A DNA stretch of 5,167 nucleotides, taken from the NCBI GenBank assembly GCA_036655715.1, contig JAVVPO010000116.1:1-5167 (forward strand), written 5' to 3'. A model generated the notes under the pieces. That model made no database searches. It was given only the letters and a program-made list of their open reading frames with translations, and was not told the origin of the DNA. Numbering within the stretch: the first letter of the stretch is position 1; each line of letters begins with the position of its first letter. Both the position numbers and the translations under genes were made by a program. This stretch comes from JAVVPO01 sp036655715 (GTDB lineage: Bacteria; Bacillota; Clostridia; Lachnospirales; Cellulosilyticaceae). Below, piece by piece: positions 1-5,167 of the stretch.

Positions 1-45
1 GTTCTTTATATTATTAATCCTAAATATATTTGACTATTTTGATTT

Positions 46-75
46 AAAAAAGGTGAGACATGAAGTCTCACCTTT
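46..75 (-). terminator. Intrinsic terminator of the cold-shock gene
   Basis: On the minus strand an 11-bp perfect stem (AAAGGTGAGAC at 65-75 read in reverse, pairing with 49-59) closes a 5-nt loop and runs into six T residues (complement of 46-51). It sits 16 bp past the stop codon of the cold-shock gene, as expected for a factor-independent terminator of a short abundant mRNA. The plus-strand side lacks a good T tract (CTTTAATATC), so it is probably one-directional. Confidence 0.93.
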
Positions 76-91
76 AATATCATAAATTAAA

Positions 92-289
92 TTATTTACG
101 AGTTACGTTAGCTGCTTGTGGTCCTCTGTTTCCTTCTACAATCTCGAATTCAACTGTTTGACCTTCTTCTAAAGTTTTGAATCCATCTCCTTGGATAGCT
201 GTGAAGTGTACGAATACATCATCTCCACTTTCTCTTTCGATGAAACCAAATCCTTTTTCTGCATTAAACCATTTTACTTTACCTGTCAT
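92..289 (-). CDS. Cold-shock domain protein (CspA/CspB family)
   Basis: A 65-residue single cold-shock domain, the usual full length of bacterial Csp proteins. It is a cytoplasmic five-stranded OB-fold that binds single-stranded RNA and DNA and acts as an RNA chaperone, keeping mRNAs unfolded and translatable after a temperature drop or in stationary phase. Both nucleic-acid-binding motifs are visible: RNP1 KGFGFI at residues 12-17 and RNP2 VFVHF at 25-29, preceded by the typical GKVKWFN start (3-9) and followed by GPQAANV near the C terminus. The ATG is set by a purine-rich AAGGGGG ribosome site (297-303) 7 nt upstream. The gene is monocistronic, with its own promoter (419-447), a leader of about 120 nt and a strong terminator. 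Which Csp paralogue it is, and whether it is cold-induced or constitutive, cannot be told from the protein, so no symbol is given. Confidence 0.97.
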   Translation of the reverse strand: MTGKVKWFNAEKGFGFIERESGDDVFVHFTAIQGDGFKTLEEGQTVEFEIVEGNRGPQAANVTRK

Positions 290-412
290 TGCTAGGCCCC
301 CTTAAAACTAATATTGCTAAAACACTGTTAATTTGAAACGTTTTCGGTCTTGATTCATTATCTTATAACAAGAGGCCTACCTTCGTTTTCTGATTCCAAT
401 ATTTTAACTTAT
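290..412 (-). promoter_or_regulatory. Long csp 5' leader with Shine-Dalgarno-sequestering helix
   Basis: If transcription starts about 7 nt after the -10 box, the leader is about 123 nt, long for a 65-codon gene. Read on the minus strand, UAGGCCUCUU (379 down to 370) can pair with AAGGGGGCCUA (303 down to 293) in 10 contiguous base pairs, two of them G-U. That helix buries nearly the whole ribosome binding site and spans a loop of 67 nt. The loop contains a small GAAA/UUUC hairpin (335-345), and the heptamer GAAAACG occurs twice in the leader (339-345 and 384-390). E. coli and Listeria cspA leaders are known to be RNA switches controlling translation with temperature. Equivalence here is inference from layout and pairing, not from sequence similarity. 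Confidence 0.55.
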
Positions 413-418
413 ATATTC

Positions 419-447
419 AGAATATCATATTTTTTATGACTATTCAA
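419..447 (-). promoter_or_regulatory. Sigma-A-type promoter of the cold-shock gene
   Basis: On the minus strand a -35 TTGAAT (442-447) is separated by exactly 17 bp from a -10 TATTCT (419-424), in an AT-rich setting. Predicted initiation is near 412. It is the best promoter match between the sulfatase stop and the csp start. Confidence 0.65.
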
Positions 448-602
448 GATTAAGTTTTCCTCTTTTTTGTGTATTTTATAGCAAATTTATATATATATTA
501 TTCTCTACTTATTCATCAACTTGAATCAAATATCTACAAATACTCTATGGTTTTTTGGTTCTTTTTAGTATTATTACATCTTAACTCTCTATTTTCATTC
601 TT
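448..602. other. Gene-free AT-rich spacer downstream of the sulfatase
   Basis: The 313-bp gap between the cold-shock and sulfatase genes is filled on its left by the csp leader and promoter. In the remainder I see only AT-rich sequence, including a TATATATATA stretch. There is no convincing intrinsic terminator for the sulfatase transcript, so that mRNA may end by Rho or read on into csp. Confidence 0.5.
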
Positions 603-2042
603 TTATGCTAGTATTGCGATTTCTTCGCACCCTTTAATTAACTTATTTCCATCTGAATAGCCTTCTGGCCTACCCTTTAATTCTTGAACAAGTAAATTTC
701 TTAGATATGCTATTCTTCCTTTATAGTAAAGTGAATCTATCTGATTCACTTTCTCATGAGGATCATTTTCTAAATCAAAAAACTGCTCTTCTCCTGACTG
801 GGTATACCATATATATTTAGAGTTCTGTGTAACTATATATTGATTACCTAATCTACCACCTGTATGCTCTCCATGAATATATTCTCTGAATTCACTTTTA
901 TTATCTTGGTTAGTATTTCTTACACTTTTACCATCTACCGTTTCAGGAATAACTGCTTGTGCAAAATCCAACAAAGTAGGCATCACATCCCTAAGTTCTA
1001 CCAGATCATTAGATACACTGCCTGCTCCTTCTATTAATTCCTTTGGACCTGATAAAATAAATGGTATTTTTATACTCCCCTGATAAGGTCTTGTCTTCCT
1101 ACACATATGGTGATCTCCTAAAAGTTCTCCATGATCCGATACAAATAAGATGATTGTATTATTATAAATTTCTTCTTCTATAAGTGCTTGAATTAATCTA
1201 CCTATCTGATGATCCATATGTGTAATACATGCATAATATCCCACCTGTGCCTGTCTTACTAATTCTGGATCTGCTATACCATCTGATGAGTCAAAGACTC
1301 TTCCTAATTTTTTATAATCCTCTTCATTTGCCCAATCACCTATAAAAGGTGCTTGTAAATCCTTATTTTGATACATATCAAAATAACATTGTGGCGCATC
1401 AAATGGAGGATGTGGCCTAACAAAAGATGTCATGAGAAAGAACGGTTTTGATCTATCTCTCCTTCTTAAGAAATCTAAAGAACGATTTACTACCCAGTTT
1501 GTCGGATGAAATCTTTCATCATATATCCAAGGTCTAGCTACCCAAGAATTACACTCAAGTCCTGTATCTGTTATATCACAACTTATGCCTTTTTCTTCTT
1601 TAAGCCAGTAAAAGTAATCATCTGCTATCTTTTGGCTTTCATAATAAGGCGTGCTTGCATAACGATTATGATGTAAATAGCCATCATGTAGCTCTATGTG
1701 ATGGAATCCAAGTAGATTTCTCAATGGACTAACATGCATTTTCCCTATACACTGAGTATAGTATCCAGCTTTGCTTAGTTCCCCTGCTAAAGTATTCTCA
1801 TAATCCCATACCACACCATCTTTATATCCTACTCTTTTATGATTTTCCTGCCTCATCCCTGTCATAAGTGCCGCACGAGCTGGTATACAACTCGGACAAG
1901 CTGTATATGCATTATTAAATAGTATTCCCCTTGTTGCCAGACTATCTATGTAAGGTGTCTTCACATCTGGATGCCCTGCTATTCCTAAGCAATCTCCTCT
2001 ATGTTGATCATCTACTATAAGTACAATATTAGGTTGATTCAT
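603..2042 (-). CDS. Cytoplasmic S1-family sulfatase (arylsulfatase-like)
   Basis: A 479-residue alkaline-phosphatase-superfamily hydrolase expected to cleave sulfate esters. The active-site set is complete: metal-binding D11-D12 (IVDDQ), the sulfatase signature CIPAR at 52-56 with C52 as the residue converted to formylglycine and R56 beside it, GKMH at 100-103 (K101, H103), H211 in RPHPP, SDHGE at 302-306 (D303, H304), and K316 ahead of PYQGS. Length and overall pattern (GDCLGIAGHP, GRVGY-like and HDGYLHHNR segments) resemble the ~480-residue clostridial/enterococcal 'arylsulfatase' group. There is no signal peptide, so it should act in the cytoplasm on an imported substrate. Maturation in an anaerobe would need a radical-SAM sulfatase-maturating enzyme, which is not in the window. 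The start is supported by AGGAGAAG at 2046-2053. A three-segment membrane protein lies 51 bp upstream with no terminator between, so the two are probably co-transcribed. Natural substrate unknown; a phosphonate or phosphodiester monoesterase from the same superfamily is a less likely alternative. Confidence 0.92.
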   Translation of the reverse strand: MNQPNIVLIVDDQHRGDCLGIAGHPDVKTPYIDSLATRGILFNNAYTACPSCIPARAALMTGMRQENHKRVGYKDGVVWDYENTLAGELSKAGYYTQCIGKMHVSPLRNLLGFHHIELHDGYLHHNRYASTPYYESQKIADDYFYWLKEEKGISCDITDTGLECNSWVARPWIYDERFHPTNWVVNRSLDFLRRRDRSKPFFLMTSFVRPHPPFDAPQCYFDMYQNKDLQAPFIGDWANEEDYKKLGRVFDSSDGIADPELVRQAQVGYYACITHMDHQIGRLIQALIEEEIYNNTIILFVSDHGELLGDHHMCRKTRPYQGSIKIPFILSGPKELIEGAGSVSNDLVELRDVMPTLLDFAQAVIPETVDGKSVRNTNQDNKSEFREYIHGEHTGGRLGNQYIVTQNSKYIWYTQSGEEQFFDLENDPHEKVNQIDSLYYKGRIAYLRNLLVQELKGRPEGYSDGNKLIKGCEEIAILA

Positions 2043-2093
2043 TTTCTTCTCCTACTTTCTCTATCTTACTTATTTTCTCTTATTTGCTCTTCC

Positions 2094-2354
2094 CTAAACA
2101 ATATATCTAGTCACCATAGTAAAAATAGCTACAACTCCTATTATTGCACCAAATGCTATTATAGTAAGTCCCATCCGTTGTTTTCCTTCTTGCCATTTTG
2201 CTATTCCATTAACTATATTAATTGCACCTAATCCCATTAATCCTAACTCCATGAATATTGGTTTTGCTTCTATCACCCAATATAAAATGAGTAATATTAT
2301 CACACCCATTCCAATTATCATACTGGTTATTGCTAAACCCTTTTGTTTTTTCAT
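2094..2354 (-). CDS. Small three-segment membrane protein, function unknown
   Basis: An 86-residue very hydrophobic protein that I do not recognise. A basic start (MKKQK) is followed by three predicted membrane segments at about residues 7-28, 33-51 and 61-81. The short loop between the second and third is charged (KWQEGKQR, 53-60), which by the positive-inside rule together with the N terminus suggests both lie on the cytoplasmic side. Translation is well supported by a near-perfect AAGGAGGA site (2361-2368) 6 nt before the ATG, and by an extended -10 promoter just upstream. It precedes the sulfatase by 51 bp without a terminator, so the two probably form a transcript. A shared role (for example at the membrane near substrate uptake) is only a guess, since no transporter motif is visible. 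Confidence 0.8.
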   Translation of the reverse strand: MKKQKGLAITSMIIGMGVIILLILYWVIEAKPIFMELGLMGLGAINIVNGIAKWQEGKQRMGLTIIAFGAIIGVVAIFTMVTRYIV

Positions 2355-2382
2355 CCAAAGTCCTCCTTACTATTTGTATAAT

Positions 2383-2391
2383 ATTATATCA
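2383..2391 (-). promoter_or_regulatory. Extended -10 promoter for membrane protein-sulfatase transcript
   Basis: On the minus strand TGATATAAT combines a consensus TATAAT (2383-2388) with the TG dinucleotide of an extended -10 element (2390-2391). No good -35 is seen 16-18 bp upstream, which is A-rich, consistent with extended -10 promoters. Initiation near 2376 would leave a leader of about 20 nt before the 86-residue ORF. Confidence 0.62.
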
Positions 2392-2443
2392 CATTTTTTA
2401 TTTATTTAGTTTTTTCCTTATTTATATATTTTAGTGCATTAAT

Positions 2444-2471
2444 AAAAGAGTGCAATTATCTGCACCCTTTT
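2444..2471 (-). terminator. Intrinsic terminator after the 151-residue membrane protein
   Basis: On the minus strand AAAAGGGTGCA pairs with TGCACTCTTTT over 11 bp (one G-U) around a 6-nt GATAAT loop. It begins 4 bp past the stop codon of the 151-residue ORF. The T tract is partly inside the stem (CTTTTATTA), so efficiency may be moderate. It separates this gene from the downstream small membrane protein, which has its own promoter. Confidence 0.8.
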
Positions 2472-2475
2472 AAAT

Positions 2476-2931
2476 TTATCTAATGATTATTACATTACTT
2501 TCCTTTAAAGTAATACCCATTATTAGTGGTAATATGATTAGTACTTCTACCATGAGTGTATAGAGTAGAATAGCCCCTGTTACAGCAATCCCTCCACCTA
2601 TAATATTTATACCAATCGATGTCCAGCTATTTAATAAAAATATTCCCGGTATCCCACCTAATCCAAATATCCCTGTATAGATTCCTATCCTTCTTAACTC
2701 TAGTAGATACTGCCCCCCTAAAACTAAATTACTCTTATATTTAGTAGCTACTATATATCGTATACTTTTGGTAACTAATCCTATTTGGCCATTAACTATA
2801 AAATATGCTAATAAAATAAGTAAGATAAATGCTAACCCAATGATATGTTCCCTATAGCTTATAACCCATATATTCCAAATACTAAAGATACTTCCCCAAC
2901 CTATAATCTCCAATATTATTAAGCTTCTCAT
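2476..2931 (-). CDS. Four-segment membrane protein, faintly MotA/ExbB-like
   Basis: A 151-residue integral membrane protein without a confident family assignment. Predicted membrane segments are about residues 4-25, 30-48, 84-103 and 106-139 (the last long). Between the second and third lies a basic stretch (K55, R58, K64, K66, R80, R81) that should be cytoplasmic. This order, a tight first hairpin, a cytoplasmic loop, then two segments, matches the topology of MotA/TolQ/ExbB proton-channel subunits. The last segment, G-IAV...LLYTL...ILPL, loosely recalls the MotA pattern GMAVALLTTLYG...LP. The cytoplasmic loop here is far shorter than in MotA and no MotB/ExbD partner is adjacent, so this is a hypothesis only. 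The start is supported by AGGGAGG (2939-2945) 7 nt upstream. It appears monocistronic, with a promoter overlapped by an inverted repeat and a terminator right after the stop. Confidence 0.8.
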   Translation of the reverse strand: MRSLIILEIIGWGSIFSIWNIWVISYREHIIGLAFILLILLAYFIVNGQIGLVTKSIRYIVATKYKSNLVLGGQYLLELRRIGIYTGIFGLGGIPGIFLLNSWTSIGINIIGGGIAVTGAILLYTLMVEVLIILPLIMGITLKESNVIIIR

Positions 2932-2948
2932 ACTCTAGCCTCCCTAAA

Positions 2949-2969
2949 ATAATATACTTGGTATATTAT
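2949..2969. repeat. 9-bp inverted repeat over the promoter: operator or weak terminator
   Basis: ATAATATAC and GTATATTAT form perfect 9-bp arms around a 3-bp centre (TTG on the plus strand). The repeat covers the proposed -10 and start region of the 151-residue membrane gene, the usual place for a repressor operator. As minus-strand RNA the stem could extend to 12 bp (A-U, A-U, G-U added) and run into UUUU, so it might also act as an AU-rich weak terminator for the phosphatase gene upstream. Confidence 0.5.
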
Positions 2970-2990
2970 CTTATTTAGGCTTGTTTTCAA
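2963..2990 (-). promoter_or_regulatory. Possible promoter of the 151-residue membrane gene
   Basis: On the minus strand TTGAAA (2985-2990) and TAATAT (2963-2968) are 16 bp apart. The -35 is a good match; the -10 is weaker and lies inside the inverted repeat at 2949-2969. The predicted start near 2956 would leave a leader of about 25 nt. Confidence 0.45.
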
Positions 2991-3004
2991 GGTCATTACC
3001 CTAG

Positions 3005-3529
3005 TTATTTAATGTATTCTATCAATTCACAATAATTTACTATCCCATTATCTATCTGTGTTTTAATTACCATTTCATGTGCTACTACGATAACTTCCTT
3101 ATAATTTAGATATCTTTTTAGTACTTCATCTACTCTACTTTTTAAAATAGGTTTAGTTTCCCACCTTTTTTTATCTCCTATAGGATATTCTCCTTTATAC
3201 TTTTCGTATTCCTCACATAACTGCATGAACTCTTCATAAGTCTGGTATTCATAAGTTAAATCCGGTTGCCATTCCCTAAGATCTACTTCTACTATTATCT
3301 CTAGTCCCAGTTCTTTAGATAATATGGCTGCTGTTTGCATAGCCCTTGTATAGGGTGATGCAATGACTATCTCCGCTTTTTTATTCTTTAATACTGTGGC
3401 TGTATCTCTTGCCTGTTCTCTACCTTTATTCGTTAATGGCACTAAATCTCTTCCATGTCCTTTAAATTTATACTTTTCATTAGCAAACCAATCAGGTTCA
3501 CCATGTCTTACCATATAAAATGTTGTCAT
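3005..3529 (-). CDS. Histidine phosphatase family protein (phosphoglycerate-mutase-like)
   Basis: A 174-residue cytoplasmic member of histidine phosphatase branch 1. The family uses a phosphohistidine intermediate to remove phosphate from sugars, nucleotides, cobalamin precursors or proteins. Visible catalytic residues are the RHG motif at 8-10 with nucleophile H9, R62 in SPYTRA (58-63), acid/base candidate E86 in DLREW, and second histidine H151 in VVAHEMV. The region after H151 is short (23 residues), and AHE replaces the commoner AHG, so the protein is somewhat smaller than typical 190-210-residue members. No motif fixes the substrate; alpha-ribazole phosphatase or phosphoglycerate mutase cannot be claimed. 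The start is supported by AGGAAG (3535-3540) 5 nt upstream and a promoter at 3564-3593. It is divergent from thyA and appears to be transcribed alone or with the membrane gene downstream, 73 bp away. Confidence 0.92.
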   Translation of the reverse strand: MTTFYMVRHGEPDWFANEKYKFKGHGRDLVPLTNKGREQARDTATVLKNKKAEIVIASPYTRAMQTAAILSKELGLEIIVEVDLREWQPDLTYEYQTYEEFMQLCEEYEKYKGEYPIGDKKRWETKPILKSRVDEVLKRYLNYKEVIVVAHEMVIKTQIDNGIVNYCELIEYIK

Positions 3530-3563
3530 ATCAGCTTCCTCTCTTGTTTACTAAGTTAATCTT

Positions 3564-3593
3564 ATTATACTCTCTTTCAAATTTTGTAGTCAT
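3564..3593 (-). promoter_or_regulatory. Promoter of the histidine phosphatase gene
   Basis: On the minus strand a consensus -10 TATAAT (3564-3569) lies 18 bp from a -35-like ATGACT (3588-3593, four of six consensus bases). Initiation near 3557 would give a short leader of about 28 nt. It diverges from the thyA promoter, the two being about 90 bp apart. Confidence 0.6.
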
Positions 3594-3685
3594 CCTTTCT
3601 TCCTTTTAATCTCTTTTAAACTTATTATTAAAAGTACCTTTATAACTTTTTAGTTCCATTCTGTTATACTCTTAAATTTTTTGTC

Positions 3686-3714
3686 TTGCCATAGAAGATA
3701 CTATGATTTAATAT
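3686..3714 (+). promoter_or_regulatory. Promoter of the thyA-folA operon
   Basis: TTGCCA (3686-3691, five of six -35 consensus bases) is followed after exactly 17 bp by TAATAT (3709-3714). Initiation near 3721 would give a leader of about 20 nt containing the strong AAAGGAGGG ribosome site at 3727-3735. A second possible element, the extended -10 TGTTATACT at 3662-3670, lies upstream but lacks a -35. Confidence 0.58.
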
Positions 3715-3740
3715 AGACCTTAGCTTAAAGGAGGGATTTT

Positions 3741-4559
3741 ATGAAACAATACAAAGATTTAGTTCAACACATTTTAGATAATGGAACTAAAAAAGAAGAT
3801 CGTACTGGTGTCGGTACTATTAGTACTTTTGGCTACCAAATGAGATTTAACTTAAATGAAGGTTTTCCTATTGTTACTTTAAAGAAAACTTATTTTAAAG
3901 GTGTCTCACATGAATTATTATGGTTTCTTAGTGGAGATACAAACATCAAATATCTCGTAGATAATAATGTTCATATTTGGGATGAGTGGGCAGACGAAGA
4001 AGGCAATCTAGGTCCTGTATATGGTGCTCAGTGGAGAAACTGGGAGGCTATCAGTAAGGATGATGACGGAAACTATGTCCCAAAATTTATAGACCAAATT
4101 TCTGAAGTCATCGAACAAATCAAAGTAAATCCTGATTCACGTAGACTTATCGTTAATGCTTGGAACATAGGTAAAATAGATGAGATGGCCTTACCACCAT
4201 GCCATATGTTTTTCCAGTTCTACGTAGCTAATGGTAAACTCTCTTGTCAGCTTTACCAACGCTCTGCAGATACATTCCTCGGAGTACCTTTTAATATTGC
4301 TTCATATGCACTTTTAGTTCATATGATTGCTCATGTAACTAATCTTGAAGTAGGTGAATTCATTCATACTATTGGAGATGCTCACCTTTATCTAAACCAT
4401 ATGGACCAAGTTAAAGTATTACTTGAGCGTAAGCCACTGCCACTTCCAAAACTTCAAATCAATAAAAAGATTAGCTCTATCTTTGACTTCAAGTTTGAAG
4501 ACTTCGAACTAATTGGCTATGAAGCTCATCCTGCTATTAAAGCTGAGGTGGCTGTATGA
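3741..4559 (+). CDS. thyA: Thymidylate synthase ThyA
   Basis: A 272-residue folate-dependent thymidylate synthase, a cytoplasmic homodimer in the family, that methylates dUMP to dTMP using 5,10-methylenetetrahydrofolate and releases dihydrofolate. The classical motifs are in place: R21 in the phosphate-binding DRTGVGT loop, the ELLWFLSGDTN segment (58-68), WDEWA (80-84), GPVYGAQWR (91-99), R134-R135 of the partner subunit's phosphate site, nucleophile C154 in LPPCH, R174 and D177 in YQRSAD, N185 in PFNIASYA, H215 and Y217 in GDAHLYLNH, and the EVAV C terminus. It is 8 residues longer than the 264-residue E. coli enzyme through a small insertion around 104-114 (SKDDDGNYVPK), so catalytic residues sit at E. 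coli number plus 8. The start is fixed by AAAGGAGGG 5 nt upstream. Its stop overlaps the folA start, so product dihydrofolate is recycled by the next gene. Confidence 0.99.
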   Translation: MKQYKDLVQHILDNGTKKEDRTGVGTISTFGYQMRFNLNEGFPIVTLKKTYFKGVSHELLWFLSGDTNIKYLVDNNVHIWDEWADEEGNLGPVYGAQWRNWEAISKDDDGNYVPKFIDQISEVIEQIKVNPDSRRLIVNAWNIGKIDEMALPPCHMFFQFYVANGKLSCQLYQRSADTFLGVPFNIASYALLVHMIAHVTNLEVGEFIHTIGDAHLYLNHMDQVKVLLERKPLPLPKLQINKKISSIFDFKFEDFELIGYEAHPAIKAEVAV

Positions 4560-5035
4560 TAAGCCTTATTGTTGCAATAAGCCGTAATGAGCTAATAGGA
4601 GCTAATAATCAGTTACCTTGGCATATTAAAGAGGATCTTCAGCACTTCAAAACAATCACTAGTGGTTCTACTATTATTATGGGACGTAAAACTTTCGAAA
4701 GTATAGGTAAGCCACTACCTAATCGTAGAAATGTTGTTCTTACACGAGATTTAACATTTAAATCTGAAGGAATAGAAATCGTTCATTCTGTAGATGAAAT
4801 CCTTTCATTATGTACCCAAGAATCAGAAATCTTTATTATTGGTGGTGGTGAAGTTTATACTCTACTTTTACCCTATGCTGATAAACTTTATATTACTCTA
4901 GTTGATATTGATATCCAAGGGGATACTCACTTTCCTAACTATGCTAATGATTTCATTCAAATTAGTTCTAAATTAGGTGAACAAGTAGATTCTACAGGCT
5001 ATAACTATTATTTTACAGAATGGATAAAGTTATAA
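4556..5035 (+). CDS. folA: Dihydrofolate reductase FolA
   Basis: A 159-residue type I dihydrofolate reductase, the same size as the E. coli enzyme. It uses NADPH to reduce dihydrofolate to tetrahydrofolate and is the usual target of trimethoprim-type inhibitors. Visible residues are ISLIVAISRN at the start, the LPW loop with W22, catalytic acid D27 and F31 in EDLQHF, the NADPH-binding GRKTFESIG (43-51), PNRRNVVLT with R57 (folate glutamate binding), IIGGGEVY (94-101) for the cofactor, and the LYIT strand with T114. Its ATG overlaps the thyA stop as ATGA, and a GAGGTG ribosome site lies inside the end of thyA (4545-4550), 5 nt upstream, so translation is probably coupled. Nothing suggests an acquired resistance variant; it looks like the chromosomal gene. 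No canonical terminator follows. Confidence 0.98.
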   Translation: MISLIVAISRNELIGANNQLPWHIKEDLQHFKTITSGSTIIMGRKTFESIGKPLPNRRNVVLTRDLTFKSEGIEIVHSVDEILSLCTQESEIFIIGGGEVYTLLLPYADKLYITLVDIDIQGDTHFPNYANDFIQISSKLGEQVDSTGYNYYFTEWIKL

Positions 5036-5078
5036 TATTTTAACAGATTTTATATTTTTTATCTTTTTAATTGTTTTT

Positions 5079-5108
5079 TTGTCAATAGTCCTTGTAATTA
5101 GTTATAAG
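5079..5108 (+). promoter_or_regulatory. Possible promoter for a gene beyond the right edge
   Basis: TTGTCA (5079-5084, five of six -35 bases) and TATAAG (5103-5108, five of six -10 bases) are 18 bp apart. They are followed by a ribosome-site-like AGGGAAGG at 5119-5126. The elements overlap the 14-bp inverted repeat at 5084-5115, so they could be operator-controlled or could be a chance match in AT-rich sequence. Confidence 0.35.
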
Positions 5109-5115
5109 GACTATT
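5084..5115. repeat. 14-bp inverted repeat downstream of folA
   Basis: AATAGTCCTTGTAA pairs with TTATAAGGACTATT around a 4-nt TTAG loop, 14 bp with one G-U. As an RNA hairpin it would be stable, yet it is not followed by a T tract on either strand: on the plus strand the seven-T run lies before it (5074-5080) and CTTAGGG follows. It may be an atypical transcript end for thyA-folA, an mRNA-stabilising 3' hairpin, or an operator over the possible promoter at 5079-5108. Confidence 0.7.
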
Positions 5116-5132
5116 CTTAGGGAAGGTATTAT

Positions 5133-5156
5133 ATGATATCACGCAAGAAAAAATAA
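5133..5156 (+). CDS. Seven-codon ORF with a good ribosome site (speculative)
   Basis: ATG at 5133 opens a reading frame of seven codons (MISRKKK) ending in TAA at 5154-5156. It is preceded by AGGGAAGG (5119-5126) at a proper 6-nt distance, and by a possible promoter. It may be a leader peptide for a gene past the window edge, or a chance ORF. The window ends 11 bp later, so this cannot be decided here. Confidence 0.2.
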   Translation: MISRKKK

Positions 5157-5167
5157 CTAATAAACTA

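Noticed and set aside
1..45. Possible end of another gene at the left edge
   Set aside because: No reading frame with coding character, ribosome site or structure can be supported in these 45 AT-rich bases.
469..660. Plus-strand ORF of 63 codons
   Set aside because: It has no ribosome binding site, overlaps the 3' end of the sulfatase antisense, and its hydrophobic, Tyr/Phe-rich content is what AT-rich sequence gives by chance.
2001..2231. Plus-strand ORF of 76 codons
   Set aside because: It is antisense to the sulfatase start and the small membrane gene, both of which have good ribosome sites; it has none itself and a low-complexity Ser/Tyr/Ile composition.
2434..2464. Three TGCA copies as a direct-repeat array
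   Set aside because: Two copies are the arms of the terminator stem and the third is a short chance match; spacing is irregular.
3631..3650. AAAAGT/ACTTTT 6-bp hairpin in the divergent gap
   Set aside because: It is short, almost all A-T, has an 8-nt loop and lies between divergent promoters where no terminator is needed.
5084..5115. Canonical Rho-independent terminator for thyA-folA
   Set aside because: The hairpin is strong, but no T tract follows it on either strand, so it was recorded as an inverted repeat with uncertain role.

Overview
The window is AT-rich, uses strong AGGAGG-type ribosome binding sites and short intergenic gaps, and has sigma-A-like promoters and intrinsic terminators. 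This points to a low-GC Gram-positive bacterium, most likely an anaerobic clostridium (Lachnospiraceae-like as a guess). The species cannot be named from the sequence alone.

Layout. Five genes lie on the minus strand and two on the plus strand, diverging from the gap at 3530-3740. Reading leftward from that gap on the minus strand come: a histidine-phosphatase-family protein (3005-3529), an unidentified four-segment membrane protein (2476-2931) with its own terminator, a small three-segment membrane protein (2094-2354), a cytoplasmic S1-family sulfatase (603-2042), and a cold-shock protein (92-289) ending in a strong intrinsic terminator. The small membrane protein and the sulfatase probably share one transcript: an extended -10 promoter lies before the first, and no terminator separates them. 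The cold-shock gene has its own promoter and a leader of about 120 nt. On the plus strand, thymidylate synthase (thyA, 3741-4559) and dihydrofolate reductase (folA, 4556-5035) overlap by ATGA and form a compact two-gene operon. ThyA converts dUMP to dTMP and releases dihydrofolate, which FolA reduces back to tetrahydrofolate.

The gene content is mostly ordinary chromosomal housekeeping. I see no mobile element, CRISPR array, tRNA or rRNA. The most interesting structure is in the cold-shock leader, where a UAGGCCUCUU segment near its 5' part can pair over 10 contiguous positions with the Shine-Dalgarno region, which suggests an RNA switch controlling translation. Other points of interest are a 9-bp inverted repeat over the promoter of the 151-residue membrane protein, that protein's MotA/ExbB-like layout, and a 14-bp inverted repeat overlapping a possible promoter at the right edge, followed by a seven-codon ORF.
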